The position numbers and the translations under genes were made by a program. Of a stretch of DNA of 64,000 nucleotides, positions 9,599 through 20,785 are shown one piece after another (position 1 is the stretch's first letter; every line of letters starts with the position of its first letter). The stretch is taken from positions 2,542,001 to 2,606,000 of the forward strand of contig NC_061143.1 in the NCBI RefSeq assembly GCF_905220365.1, read 5' to 3'. The notes beneath the pieces were generated by a model, which did not search any database, was not told the DNA's origin, and saw only the letters and a list, made by a program, of their open reading frames with translations. Source of the stretch: Vanessa cardui (taxonomy: Eukaryota > Arthropoda > Insecta > Lepidoptera > Nymphalidae).

Positions 9599-9834
9599 AT
9601 CATCATCATCATCCTCCTGCCCTTATCCCTATTTTATTTGGGGTCGGCGCAGCATGTCTTCTCCTTCCATACTTCTCTATCAGATGTATCACCTTTCACA
9701 CAATCACACATCCACCGTTTCCTTGAACATCCTCTACCTCTATATTCATCCACATCCATGCTCAAAGCCTTCCTCACAATTTGCAAATTTATCCTTAATT
9801 TTGCGCATTCTTTTTTTAAATGAATAAGTTTCAA
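9599..9834 (-). pseudogene. 3' end of an RTE-type LINE (C-terminal RT remnant)
   Basis: On the minus strand a 66-codon frame reads RGRGCSRKRWMCDCVKGDTS and ends KEKTCCADPK. This is close to the Arg/Gly-rich, RWxDxVKxDM-type C-terminus I know from RTE-clade reverse transcriptases. It ends next to an (ATG)n-like tail on the minus strand (CATCATCATCATC at about 9601-9613 on the plus strand), which suits RTE elements, as these carry short trinucleotide tails. The catalytic part is absent, so this is a dead 5'-truncated copy. Confidence 0.55.
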
Positions 9835-12250
9835 AAAAATATTTCGAATAAACTGTCAGACAATATATAAATTATAAATTACAAATGTTTACGTTACAAT
9901 TTTAGACATTGACTCACGGTTATACTACAACATCTAACTAAATCTTCCCATTTAACTACTGATAGTGAAACTTTGCTCGATACAATTTGTTCTAATAGAG
10001 ATTGGTTTGATAGTACAAATTTTGTTTTGACCTAGTTCCTTAGACGATCAAGGAACTCAGTGTTCAAAATTCCATTCAAATAGCATCGTAATCATTGATG
10101 CTAGAACTATGTAAGTTTTCTTATCATTTAAACATAAATCAACATTTCCAGCCAAGTCAGAGTCTTCAAATGTCCCATTGTTGCAACATAGGCACATCTT
10201 CTTTTGAATTAAAAGGTTGATAGGTTGGCAAGTATGGTAGATATATTACGTAAAGGCTTTCTCACGATGTTTTTCTTCGCTGCATAAACGGATATTAATT
10301 AAAAATTCATATTCAGTGTTGTGGTAGATTTGAACACGCAATCGTTTGTTGAGGTTCACGAGTTGTGACTATCGCGTCTAATTCATTGATTCCGTTAATA
10401 AATCAGCTATTTCCGTTCCACCATCCTTCATTGTCTATACTTGACAAAGATAAAATGATCAAACAGAATACTCTTTGTCTATAAACAGCAGAGATAGAAT
10501 AAGAAAACTCCATTTGACATCGAATATTTTGATGAGAGACAATTGCAATAATTGATTCTATCACGCCAAGATAGTCTGGGAATTTCCTATGTAGAAATCT
10601 TTCGAGACTAGATATAATGAGATGTCAGACTTAGCATCCAACTTTGTATCCTTTCAGCGTTTTCATTTAATGTACATTTAAAGGAGTTCAAAAGATACCC
10701 AAAGTGTGTCAAATTTCAAGATATAATTTAATCCTTTTCTATCTTGTAGTTTAAAGTCTGTATCTGTATTTGTAAATTAATTTATTCCACAATAGCCTTC
10801 TGAACAGATTTTGATGCTCAAATCCAAAGGATACATCATAATTCTTACAACATCCCGAGTAACACTAGCTATAATTTTATCCATTTATTAATTCAGGGCA
10901 GTTATGTTTTAAAAAAAAATGTTCAAGGTTTTTTGGTGGTACCCAAATAAAGCTGGACAATAATAGCACTTAAAAACTCTTTATTTTGTCATAAATTATG
11001 AGTTTGTAAGTATTCCATTCTTGCATTAAGATCTGGTCGATTACTCCTTTTAAGTCGTAGATTTTGGACGTTATACCACCACGCTGCTACAATGCAAGTT
11101 AAATACCCTTGTGACGGAATGTTCATCAGCAACAAGAAGGTTTTCTTATATATTTTTCATTAAAGCTGAGCACGAGATAAACAAAACTTTTAATACAAAA
11201 AAAACTAGGATCCCTGGGCCATCTCAGCTTATCTAGTCATTTGAGGCGAATTAATCTACAGGATAAGTCTTTTATTGTCGTTGGTACACTTAGATCTTAA
11301 CAAATAATAGTCTAGTTCATTCAGAGAATAATTAAGATTTTATCTCAACAATTGAGCTTACAAAGACACGCGTGTTATTGCAAGTTGGAAATGGAAATAA
11401 GATTATTTTTTTCTTCAAATGCGATAAAGTACAGTCAGAGTAAGAAAACCTTCGTCAGTCTTCAAATTAATTCCTTCGTCAAGTCTTAAAGTCTTAGTAC
11501 CTTTTAAATCTAAACATCAAATCATTGCGACGCAATATGTCATTCTCGATCGGTAAATCAGATTATCGTTCATACTGAGCTCACGAAAATAGATCTTAAG
11601 GTGACGAATCTTTTCTTACCCCGAATGTACAATGCTCCCACTGTCTTCCTATCAATAGATATCCCAAGCTGTGATAAAAACTATATATAGGGATTTGAAA
11701 TTCGAAGAGAATCTTCGTCATTTAATGTAAAAGAGTTTTTTGCAATTTCAGGGTATTCTTTAACTATGTCGCTTCTAGTCTTTTAAATTGACATATTTTT
11801 TTATCTCACGGTAAATTATTAAGCTAAAAATCCCAGTTGCAGTTCCACTGGAAAGTTACAGATAATACTCTTTTTTCAAACCTTAATCGAAATCCACTTG
11901 AGATTTTTACGACGTACAGTAATGTTTTATTTGCGATAGCCGAAATAAAATTAAATAAAGATTAGATTTATGAGTCTTTAAAAGCGCTTAAAGCTTATTA
12001 AGTGGGATCTCTTTTAAATCAATATATAGTAATAGGCGGGACTGCTAATATATTTTTTGTAGGTATTGGTGAAAAATATGCCTCTGGAGATATAGATCTA
12101 ATTGCTATACACTAATACATACTTAAGATAAATAAATGATATAAAATTACATAATAAATGTTATATAAAGGTAATTAATGAAAATCGTCTATATTATTAA
12201 AAAATATTCTTATTAGTAAAATTATTCTGGTGAATGTAATTGATTCTTAA
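9835..12250. other. Long repeat-poor stretch, no gene
   Basis: I see no ORF of interest. At about 10255-10400 there is a decayed reversed family B SINE (TTTCTCACGATGTTTTTCTT, then TTTGAACACGCAATCG). The rest is AT-rich, with fairly even composition and no clear repeat; it could be ordinary intron or intergenic DNA. Confidence 0.45.
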
Positions 12251-12479
12251 TCCATACTGATGTTAAAAATGCGTTAGTTGCTCTGTCTGTCTGTCTAGCT
12301 TTCAAGCCAAATCTATTGGACCGATTTAAATGAAATTTGGTACATAAATAGTCTAGAGCCTGAGACATAGACTACTTCTTTGGAAACAAAGAGGTAAGAC
12401 CTCTTTGAATACCAATCATCAACGTAATATTTTAAGCTAGTTTATAAATATATTCATATTCTACGCGAACAACAGCTAG
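12251..12479 (+). mobile_element. Non-autonomous Helitron-like element
   Basis: It begins TCCATACTGATGTTAAAAAT after an A and ends ACAACAGCTAG before a T, which matches Helitron rules (5' TC, 3' CTRR, insertion between A and T). A GTCTGTCTGTCTAGC run lies near the 5' end, and ATGAAATTTGGTACATAAAT follows, as in the other families here. No coding capacity. Confidence 0.6.
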
Positions 12480-12797
12480 TTCAATATAAAATATAAAACT
12501 CACTCACAAAATTAAATATACACAATTTAAATTATTGGTAAAATAAATATCGTTTACAGAGACAAGCCGTGAAGCTGTCTATTTCGATTGACTTGTTACT
12601 TAATTAGTTTAGCAAGCATGCAAGTAAGCTTGACCATGTAGCCTTCAGTTCACTAATCACAATATCATAAAAATTCGCTTCAATTATTTAGTAACAAAAA
12701 CCAAATGTACATTTTAATATATCGTAACCTATGTAACCTAGGTCTAGTGTAGTAGCATCCAAAGACTAAAATAATACGCTGCAGAAGTTTTCTCAAA

Positions 12798-13064
12798 TCT
12801 ATAGCATGTATTAAAATTGGAGTGTCTGTTTATAATATTAAAAAAAGCCCCTTTTTACTCAATGTATATTTAGTATACACGGTGCATATACCAAAATAAC
12901 ATTTTTTACAATTTTTGTCTGTCTGACTGTCTGTTTGTTCCGGCTAATCTCTGCAACGGCTGGACCGATTTTGCGGGACTTTCACTGATATAATAAGGAG
13001 TAACTTAGACTACAATAATTTTTTTTGTTAAATTCAAACGCGTACAAGGTCGCGAAACTGCTAG
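12798..13064 (+). mobile_element. Non-autonomous Helitron-like element, family G, full length
   Basis: It starts TCTATAGCATGTATTAAAAT after an A and ends GCGAAACTGCTAG before a T. Internal wording includes AATTGGAGTGTCTGTTT, CCCCTTTTTACTCAATG and TGTTCCGGCTAATCTC. Other copies: 31740, 44241, 45032 (same strand), 23930 and 58722 (reversed). Confidence 0.65.
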
Positions 13065-13550
13065 TTTACAATAAAATTTATCATTTATATTTTTGTAATT
13101 GTATACAGTTAAATAAATAAGTTTAGTTTAATTTAAAACTTAGAATATATTACCGCTGATTCAGTCATATTTGGAATTGGAAATATTTTATATGTCAAAC
13201 TTAAAACAATATTGGGAAATATCAGACTGTCGAATTAAAAAAAGATTAATTAAAAAAAGAACTTAAAACAAGATTTCATTTCATTCACTTCAAACTTACA
13301 GTTCAATTGGTCGAGTGGAACTCGTTTGCCCACTGACAGGTGAGTTTTATAAAAAAGTAGGTAACGTTAAATTCTGCTTAAGCTCACAAGATAGACTCGA
13401 TAAATGAGTTAAAATTAGTTCGTACGAACTTACTTGAACAATATTTTTGATGAAATTAATCGAGACGATGTAGCATTAATCAGTTAATTAGATAATAAAT
13501 ATTTTATTTAATTTTTTTTGTTTTGCATATTATTATCTTTTATATCGAAA
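13065..13550. other. AT-rich, no gene seen
   Basis: Only short A and T tracts. I see no repeat boundary and no coding frame. Confidence 0.5.
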
Positions 13551-13735
13551 CTAGTTGTCACTTGCAACTTCTGCGTGTTTTAGAGATTGGTTATTATGTT
13601 TTGACAAATGTTCTTTCTTGGCGGTCAGCTTTGCTTCACACCAAATTTCATCAAATTATGTTCATTGGTTCGGTCAAGAAAGAGCTATAGATAGACAGCC
13701 AGAGTTACTTTTACATTTATAATATTAGTATGGAA
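13551..13735 (-). mobile_element. Helitron-like element, family E, reversed
   Basis: It opens CTAGTTGTCACTTGCAACTT (the reversed 3' end), continues ACACCAAATTTCATCAAATT and ends in TTTATAATATTAGTATGG. Sequence drift is moderate. Confidence 0.6.
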
Positions 13736-13817
13736 TAATGGAATATTAATTTTAGGATTTATCATAAAAAAACATCAAAAAAAATTGGAGATTTTTAAAT
13801 TATAAGGGCAATAAAAA

Positions 13818-14000
13818 CCAGTGTATCTACAGGCACAAGGGACATAACATCTTAGTTCCCAAGTTTGGTGGCGCATTGAAGATGTGAGGAATAGTTAACA
13901 TTTCATTCATTATACATATATGTCATTGTCTATGGGTGATGGTGACCACTTACGATCAGGTGGCCCATATGCTCGTCCGCCAACCTATACCATTAAAGAA
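13818..14000 (+). mobile_element. SINE-like repeat, family D, partial
   Basis: CCAGTGTATCTACAGGCACA, AACATCTTAGTTCCCAAG, TCTATGGGTGATGGTGACCA, AGGTGGCCCATATGCTCG and ACCTATACCATTAAAGAAA occur in family order. The head is missing. Confidence 0.75.
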
Positions 14001-14287
14001 ACCTCAAAATATATTACATAATAATGCGCTAAATCCTTAGCTTTATTCATGTTAAGTCAAAACGAGTAGCAACTGTAAAGGAGAAAAATGGAATGAACCC
14101 GTCCGAATCAGAAGTCCAATTAAACTGAAAACAGTTCACACAATCAACCCACATATTTAATGGTCAGGGTATCAAAAGATTTCCGTAGGGTTCTCATCTA
14201 CGTACATAAACATAAGTATATTATTTTGTTATACATTGTTAATTGGTTTTATAAAGAGAAATTATATATTATGAACAAATTTAAAAT

Positions 14288-14580
14288 ATCAGTCGTTAGA
14301 ACGCGTGCATCTTGGCTGATGATTGTGGGTCCAAACTCAGGCACCACTGAGTATTCATGTGCTCAATTTGTGTTTATAATTCATCTCGTGCTCGGCGGTA
14401 AAGTAAGACATCGTGGGGTCTGCATGTGTCTAATTTCATAGAGTTCTGCCACATGTGTATTCCAACAATTCGCATTGGAACAGCGTGGTGGAATATGTTC
14501 CAAACTTTCTCTGCAAAGGGAGAGGAGGCGTTAGTCCAGCTGTGGCAAATTTACAGACAGTTGTTGTTTGTTTTTGTAAA
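14288..14580 (+). mobile_element. tRNA-derived SINE, family B (Metulj-like), 5'-truncated
   Basis: It begins inside box A (GTTAGAACGCGTGCATCTTG) and passes a mutated box B (GGGTCCAAACTCAGG). It then follows the family body: TTTGTGTTTATAATTCATCT, CTGCCACATGTGTATTCCAA and AGCTGTGGCAAATTTACAGA. Several ORFs of 60-90 codons here are by-products. The resemblance to the Metulj SINE is from memory. Confidence 0.7.
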
Positions 14581-14854
14581 GTATCTTCTGTCAGTAGAAA
14601 ATCTGACAATGACAATATAACCAAAACCAATGTATTCATTGTTACACTAAAGTAATAAAAAAAAGTAAATTAAAACGAGGATTCCATTAGTCCGTAGAAT
14701 GAAAAGGTCGTAAATAAAATTTATGCCGAAGCATAAAAGCATCTAACGTTGAAAATCAAAAAATACGAAAACATTCTTCAGTTTTCCCATATATTTCCTC
14801 ATCGTGTATTTTACCGACAGGAAAAATCCCTAGAATTGTTGTAATTAGGAGTGA

Positions 14855-14938
14855 GAGAGCTTGTGAGACAAAAGACATAATATAGCATTTATTAACTAAG
14901 GATGGCGGTGCATTGACGGTGCAAGGAATGGTTGAAAA
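14855..14938 (+). repeat. Family D fragment interrupted by a LINE 3' end
   Basis: ACAAAAGACATAATATAGCA, then GGATGGCGGTGCATTGACGG, then CAAGGAATGGTTG follows family D order. The sequence then switches to the family C LINE tail. Confidence 0.5.
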
Positions 14939-15235
14939 TCAAAATCAAAATAAACTTTATTTAAGTAGGCTTATACAATCATTTTTGAATCGTCATTTTA
15001 CAATTAAGTGAAGCTACCACTGATTCGGAAAGTAGATTCTACCGAGAAAAACCGGCAAGAAACTCAGTAGTCACTCTTTTTAAACATTTAAAAAATAAAA
15101 AGTCAAGTTAGTTAAATACAATTATTTAAATTAATATATCGCGTGAAGTCAACAGGTATTAACTCCACGCTTTTTTAACATCTATAAAATCTTGTATCGA
15201 ATAATATGCCTTTTTTACCAATGATTTTTTTAAAT
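14939..15235 (-). mobile_element. LINE 3' end, family C, 5'-truncated
   Basis: On the plus strand it starts with the reversed tail TCAAAATCAAAATAAACTTT, then AAGTGAAGCTACCACTGATT, AGAAACTCAGTAGTCACTC and GTCAACAGGTATTAACTCCA, and ends near ATAATATGCCTTTTTTACC. It lacks reverse transcriptase motifs. The better copy at 35466-36110 shows the family is a LINE. Confidence 0.7.
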
Positions 15236-15402
15236 TATTATAGATGGAAATATCTATTATTGTGGATGGAAACTTAGGCTTATTAAAGATGGAAACTTAA
15301 CTCTAAAATTCGGTATGAAAGGATTATCTGTGACAGCGATACCGTAACCAGATATAATGTTTCAAAATTACAGAATATCTAGATGCATGTGAGATGATAA
15401 AA

Positions 15403-15596
15403 TCTATATTACTATTATAAATGTGAAAGTAACTCTGCCTGTTTGTCTGTCGCTCTTTCACTACAGATGAACCGAATTTGATGAAATTTGGTGTGAAGTA
15501 AGCTTGAACTTCAAGAAAAGACATCAGGCTACGTTTTTTGCCGAACAAAACCAACCAACTCCATAAAATGCGGGCGAAATCGCAGGTGACAACTAG
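15403..15596 (+). mobile_element. Non-autonomous Helitron-like element, family E, full length
   Basis: It starts TCTATATTACTATTATAAAT after an A and ends GGTGACAACTAG before a T. Between are AAAGTAACTCTGCCTGTTTG, ACCGAATTTGATGAAATTTG and ATGCGGGCGAAATCGC. The ends make it the best-defined copy of the family in the window. Confidence 0.7.
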
Positions 15597-16825
15597 TTCT
15601 ATATATGACTAAAGCTAAGAGTTAAAGACGAGGCCTCTTATTAATCGATTCCGTAAAGGTAACATAATACTTTGTAATTATATTATGAACCCAAATATAG
15701 TTTTATGGTGACCTTTTAAATAGTTTAGAGGAAAAATAATTACATATCACACTTCCTTATTCAGATAACATCAACGACAAGACAAAATAAGTAAATTGTT
15801 TATGTGTTGGTGTTAAATATTCTTATGTTATTATAAGCTTAATCAATGGCGAATTAAGTTGTTTGTGTTCAGTTGATAAAGTGGAACAGTCAATAGCGAT
15901 AAACCTGCATATGTCGACTGATATTACTAGGTCATCGATGCGTGAGGCCTCTTGTTAGGTTTGTTTAGGTAGCCCTAGAGGGCAAACGAAATTTATGGCT
16001 TTTGTGTGCAAAGTATGTATTTTGAGTCTTGAACTGTATAATATTTTAGTGCTGGTACAGGAATAGAGCTTGTCTTATAAGCGCCTTACTAGAAAATTAT
16101 TTCCTGAGAAATTTGGCATCCGATTCGTGGTTGGAATTAAACTGCCAGATCATATCTATACAGCCTATACTGCTTCGAATACAAATTAATGGGACAAGTC
16201 GAAATGAATTATGATGAATTGGTCTTAGTGATTCCATTTTTAAAATAAGACAATTCGCTGTTAATATCATAATGAAAATTGCGAGGTAATCTGTATCTAT
16301 ATATTAACATAAAAAAAGTTTTTTTTTTAAATTTTCAAAAGTCATCATTTCGCGGTCAAAGGAGTATGAAATTTGGGACAATTAAAAAGAAAAACATAAA
16401 AAAAAAGTTTCACACATAGTATGAATTTGACACGCACATGTACCTATACAAATGTAATAATGTATATATGTCTAATAGGAATTTCGACCTATGAGCTACC
16501 AAAGTTCCAAAAAAATTAAAGGTATTCTATTTGATACTATATAGTATTTCTACGTAATATGGCAGCCCTAGACGCATTCAAAGGATTCGTCTACAGTTTG
16601 ATCTGTATATGTGTGAGGCGTCCTTCTCCCTCAAACAAGTGAAGCACTATTTCGGGCAAATAGTACAGGAAATGAATCTGTGGGTGAATACAACAAATAC
16701 GGGTTAGAACTAATCTAACTAATAATCTCTAATAGTTACTAAACTATTCAGCATTTCTAATTAGACCAATTTTTTGGCCAAAATTTTTGGAATTGCAATC
16801 AAGAATAAAAAAAGGAGAAGATTTG
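15597..16825. other. Repeat-poor AT-rich stretch
   Basis: I see no gene, no clear repeat copy and no palindrome of note. A and T tracts at 16311-16330 and 16399-16408. Confidence 0.5.
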
Positions 16826-17065
16826 TTATTTGTCACCCAGTTCTGCTTGAATTGTTTGCTTATATTTCCTTATAAAGAAATGTGTGTTAGGGTTAGGTGA
16901 AAGACGGGGAAACTTATTCCACACATCTGCTACACCGTGGCATAATATCCATGTGGCTAAATTGAACCCCATAACGAGGTAATCACGAAGGTTACGTATT
17001 TTATTATGTTTGCAAATGTATGCCCAACTCGAATTAGAGTAGAGTTGTGGAATGAGTTTCTCCAC
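16826..17065 (-). CDS. Unrecognised 79-codon ORF, possibly a LINE C-terminal remnant
   Basis: The frame runs from an ATG at 17065 to a stop at 16826. It includes HGVADVWNKFPRLS and ends YKQTIQAELGDK. The VxDVWNKxP pattern recalls the C-terminal end of some LINE reverse transcriptases, where Trp-Asn-x-Leu/Phe-Pro is common, but I cannot confirm the family. No promoter, signal peptide or splice pattern is evident. The following LINE tail at 17135 belongs to another family. Chance cannot be excluded at this length. Confidence 0.25.
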   Translation of the reverse strand: MEKLIPQLYSNSSWAYICKHNKIRNLRDYLVMGFNLATWILCHGVADVWNKFPRLSPNPNTHFFIRKYKQTIQAELGDK

Positions 17066-17134
17066 AAATGGGATGCTTTAAATTGCAGATATGTTTACAG
17101 TCGGTTACTTTAATTTTCATTTCAATCAAATCAA

Positions 17135-17285
17135 ATCAAATCAAAATAAACTTTATTCAAGTAGGCTTTTACAAGCACTTTTGAATCGTCATTAATCAAT
17201 TAAGTGAAGCTACCACCGGTTCGGAAAGTAGATTCTACCGAGAAGAACCGGCAAGAAACTCAGTAGTTACTCTTTTTTAACATTT
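17135..17285 (-). mobile_element. LINE 3' end, family C, left part, split by a younger LINE
   Basis: The plus strand reads TCAAATCAAAATAAACTTTA through TAAGTGAAGCTACCACCGGT and AGAAACTCAGTAGTTACTC to the break in TTTTTTAACATTT. The sequence resumes at 19992. Compared with the copy at 14939 the two halves join without a gap. Confidence 0.8.
17279..17285. repeat. Target-site duplication, left (AACATTT)
   Basis: AACATTT here and at 19992-19998 bracket the inserted LINE. In the uninterrupted copy the same place reads AACATTTAAAAAAT. Confidence 0.8.
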
Positions 17286-17597
17286 TTTTTTTTTTTTTTT
17301 TATTATTCTTTATTGCACAAAAACAAGTACAAAGGGCGGACTTAACGCTATAACAGCATTTTCTGCCAGCCAACCCAGAATAGTGTAGGAGAGTAGTCAG
17401 TAGGGTGTGCACAGAAGTAAAAGAAAATTTTAAAATATATACATAGCAATAGATGCTTGTAATAATAATAAATATATATATTAATAATACAATACATTGC
17501 GATGTTATACATAAATATACATATACATAATATACATAAATATACACAAACAGATACATAATATATAAGTACATAATTATTTAACATATATACATAA

Positions 17598-17629
<32 letters not shown>

Positions 17630-19991
17630 GAATCCAATTATGATAAAAATATTGATGAAAATACATGACACAGTGTTGACAGACGACAGATAAAATTGTT
17701 TTACTTGGCGCTTGAAGGAATCGCGCGATGGAGCTCTACGAATATAATCAGGCAAAGTGTTCCAAAGCCGGGCTGCAACTAGAGAGAAAGAGTTGGAAAC
17801 AAAGCCAGATTTATGGGAAGGTATGAAAAGGGTAAGAAATTGAGAGGATCGTAGGGGCTTATTGTGAGTAGAGGAAAGAAGAGAAAATTTAGAGGATAAG
17901 TAAGTGGGAGCATTAGGGTCAGTAAGAATAGAGTAGAGAAGACATAGAAGCCGAGTATATCTACGTTCTCGTATAGGAAGCCAGTGTAACTGTTTCCTAA
18001 AACGAGAAACGTGGTCGAATTTGTGTAAGCTAAAGATAAACCGAATGCCAGAGTTAAGGAGACGATTAAGTTTATGTAGGTGTTCTTCCGACAGATCTAG
18101 ATAACAGGAGTCACCGTAATCAAGAATTGGGACCAAGAGGGTAGTAACAAGCTGGATTTTGGTTTCCATAGGCAAAAAGTTTTTTAAACGCATCATGGAA
18201 TGCATAGTGGCGTAAAACCTACGAGAAACTTCTTTAACATGTTCCCTCCAACTGAGTTTACTGTCAATGATAATGCCGAGGTCTTTAACACTGCTGCTGA
18301 ACTCTATTGGTATATTATTATATCGTAGGCTGGGCAGAGTCAGAACATCTAATTTAGCTAACTGTCTCCCGCTGCCTATAATGATGGCTTGACACTTGGA
18401 TGGATTGACAGTGATACCATATTTAGCGGACCAAAGAGAAATGCGGTGGAGATTGTCATTTAGGGAGTTAATGGCCGCGGCAAGATCATTGACAGTAGAG
18501 TGTTCGTAGAGCTGCAAGTCATCGGCATACAGGTGGTAGTGCGAAGTTAAAATTTTAGTGATGGCGTTTATAAAAACAGAAAATAACAGAGGAGATAATA
18601 TGCCGCCTTGAGGAACGCCGGCACTCACTTCGCACCAATCAGATTGTAGCTGACCAATGCGTGTGGATTGCCGGCGCCCTCGAAGATAAGAAGAAAACCA
18701 TTCAACGGTAGAGTCTGACAAGTTAGCATGGGAAAGAAATGCAAGAAGGAGGTCATGGTCTACTGCATTGAAAGCATTGCTAAAGTCAATTAGCACGAGC
18801 ACTGTGAGTTGCTGGTTTTCCATGGCGATACGAATATCGTCCGTGACCTTTAACAATGCTGTTGTTGTGCTGTGACCTGGGCGAAAGCCCGATTGGAGTG
18901 GATTGAATAAGTCGCATTTATGAAGGTAGCAAGAGATTTGTTGGTGTGCAATGGACTCCAGGATTTTGGATAAAAAGGGGAGAATTGTTATAGGACGAAA
19001 ATGAGAAGGCAGCGAAGGATTTGATATTTTAGGGAGTGGGAGAACAAAAGCCTTGCGCCACATCTCAGGAAATGTACTCGTGGTAAAGGAGAAGTTGACG
19101 ATATGAGTTATGGAGGGAATTAGAAAATTAAGGATGAGGGTAATCATAATTCGACTTACTCCATCGCAACCAACCGCCTTAGATTTGATCGAAAGAATGG
19201 TTTTCTTAACATCATTCTCCGTTATAGGAGAAAAGCTGAAAGGTGGGGAAGTGATTCTAGGCAAGCCATGTATTTCAGAAAGCGTTGAAAGTTTAGTTTG
19301 CAAGTCGAGGACTGGAGGTGAAGAGAAGTGAAGATTGAGATTGTTTAAATCGAATTGAGATTGATCAGGGAAAGCTTGAGACTTGCCAATACCGAGGGTA
19401 TTTAAAAATTTTAAAGCTTCCTCGGGAGAAGATTCACGTATTTTGTCAAAGATATATCGGCGTTTGAGCTTCCTACACAACTGATTGCAGCGATTCCTTG
19501 CAGCTTTATAAGCTGACCAGTTGAGAGCGCAACGGTCCCTCTTATACTTACGGAAGGCTTTATCCCTCTTGGCTCTCGCTTTTCTTAAATCGTCATTAAA
19601 CCAAAGGTTTGAAAAATTTTTTATTTTAACAAGGCGTAGAGGCGAGTGTCGGTCGAATAATTCAATCAATTTAGAGCACAGAAAATGCAACTTCTCGTCA
19701 ATTGACGACAACACCTCTATCTGCGTCCAAGGGATAAGAGTGGCATCGTCCAATAGCCTGTCGAGATCTAGATGACAATAGCTTCGCAGCAGCAGCATCT
19801 TGGGTTTGGGCTTAGGTGGTCTGAATTTAAAGGAAGCGAATATTAGATCGTGGTGGGAGAATTCAGGCGCTGAAAACTGACCAAATTTAGAGACCAAGTC
19901 ACCTTTGGACGTTATAATTAAGTCTAAGAGACTATCGGGTCCATCAATTGGGTGGTGTGTTGCAGCGAGCGGTAAAACCTGGAGGAACCTG
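17286..19991 (-). mobile_element. 5'-truncated CR1/jockey-group LINE, recent insertion
   Basis: On the minus strand the copy starts inside the endonuclease coding region and ends with GCAATAAAGAATAATAAAAA, that is an AATAAA signal followed by a poly(A) tail (T run at 17282-17302 on the plus strand). It sits inside an older family C LINE end, between exact AACATTT repeats, and its frame is intact. A second copy of only the last ~85 bases of the same family lies at 37614-37698. The long TA-rich stretch at 17590-17632 belongs to its 3' UTR or has expanded there. Confidence 0.88.
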
Positions 19992-19996
19992 AACAT
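17348..19996 (-). CDS. LINE ORF2, N-terminally truncated: endonuclease end plus complete reverse transcriptase
   Basis: An 882-codon frame with no stop or frameshift. The first ~55 residues are the end of an AP-type endonuclease (LLDLIITSKGDL at 23-34, SHHDLIF at 47-53). The catalytic N-terminal part is missing. The reverse transcriptase shows FRPITILPFLSKILE (333-347), DFSNAFNAVDHD (404-415), AGVPQGGILSPLLF (459-472) and the catalytic YADD at 490-493. HWLPIRERR (671-679) and ARLWNTLPD (742-750) mark the C-terminal domain. Conservation seems to end near residue 770; beyond it the frame runs through Tyr/Ile low complexity encoded by TA repeats, so the true stop may have been lost. The ATG at 19994-19996 lies in the target duplication, not in the element. 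The product would lack nicking activity. The closest clades by motif are CR1, Zenon-like or L2/Kiri; not resolved. Confidence 0.88.
17590..17632. repeat. TA-rich simple repeat inside the LINE 3' region
   Basis: Alternating A and T with few interruptions; it encodes the Tyr/Ile run at the end of the LINE frame. Confidence 0.8.
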
Positions 19997-20103
19997 TTAA
20001 AATATACAAAGTCATGTTAATTAAATACAACTATTTAAATTAATATATCCTGCTAGGAAGTCAACAGGTATTAACTCCACGCTTTTTTATCATCTATAAA
20101 ATC
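19992..20103 (-). mobile_element. LINE 3' end, family C, right part of the split copy
   Basis: It resumes AACATTTAAAATATACAAAG, continues AAGTCAACAGGTATTAACTC and stops near CATCTATAAAATCA. The first 7 bases are the right copy of the target duplication (19992-19998). Confidence 0.8.
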
Positions 20104-20727
20104 AATAGGTCCAAATTACAAATAAGCAATATTCCATTAAGTACATTTAACAGTAAGCAGTTGATTGTGAACTTCCAACTGGTTCTGCTTATAAATGAAG
20201 TTCCAAAAATATTAGTTTGTCTCTCTGATATGTGAGGATATTTAAACAAGCATATCTGCAGATAAACTTGACACATTAAAATACAAGGTTAACTCTACGT
20301 ATTAGACGCGTTTCCACAATCGTATTCAAAACACAAATGCCAAAAAGTAATCCGTCAAATAAAGTGACTTTCATTGAAATTGAAAGTACATTTCCGTGTT
20401 TTATTTCAATTTAAGGTTTCCAAAAAAGCCCTGTATAAATGCAAATATTATGTTTCTATATTTAGTTTAGAAAATATATAATGTACACTCTGATAATGAT
20501 CCTTCTCATCATTATTTATTTTCCGCTAAATAGAATTATTTTCATAAAATATTTTAATATATTAGCTGTAGTAATCACATATGACATTGTTATTGTTACG
20601 CTCATAATTTGCGGTAAGCCACCGCTTCGTCCATACCGAATTTACTTGATGATAGGAATTGTCCCAACTTGTCTGGGTATTTATATTCTAATACCAGCTC
20701 TACCTATAATACTCAGTGTAGCCTAAT
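20104..20727. other. AT-rich, one unrecognised hydrophobic ORF
   Basis: A frame at 20481-20726 (81 codons) would encode an Ile/Leu-rich polypeptide with two or three hydrophobic stretches and a central GKPPLRPYR. It overlaps the start of a decayed family D piece at its 3' end, so I do not call it a gene. The rest shows nothing. Confidence 0.35.
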
Positions 20728-20785
20728 GGCTATGACTTCGTTCCCAAGGTTGGTGGCGCATTGGTGGTTGGTGTTGTAAGGGACC
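20728..20785 (+). repeat. Family D fragment
   Basis: TCGTTCCCAAGGTTGGTGGC, then GCATTGGTGG, is the central wording of family D; both ends are lost. Confidence 0.5.

Noticed and set aside
14160..14655. Four overlapping ORFs of 64-93 codons
   Set aside because: They are by-products of a family B SINE and its flank.
17260..17574. Reverse ORF at the LINE 3' end
   Set aside because: It reads the TA-rich 3' region and poly(A) tail in another frame.
19110..19775. Plus-strand ORFs of 73 and 84 codons
   Set aside because: Shadows of the minus-strand LINE frame.
20481..20726. Hydrophobic 81-codon ORF as a membrane protein
   Set aside because: No signals around it, overlaps a decayed repeat at its end, and AT-rich sequence easily gives Ile/Leu-rich frames.
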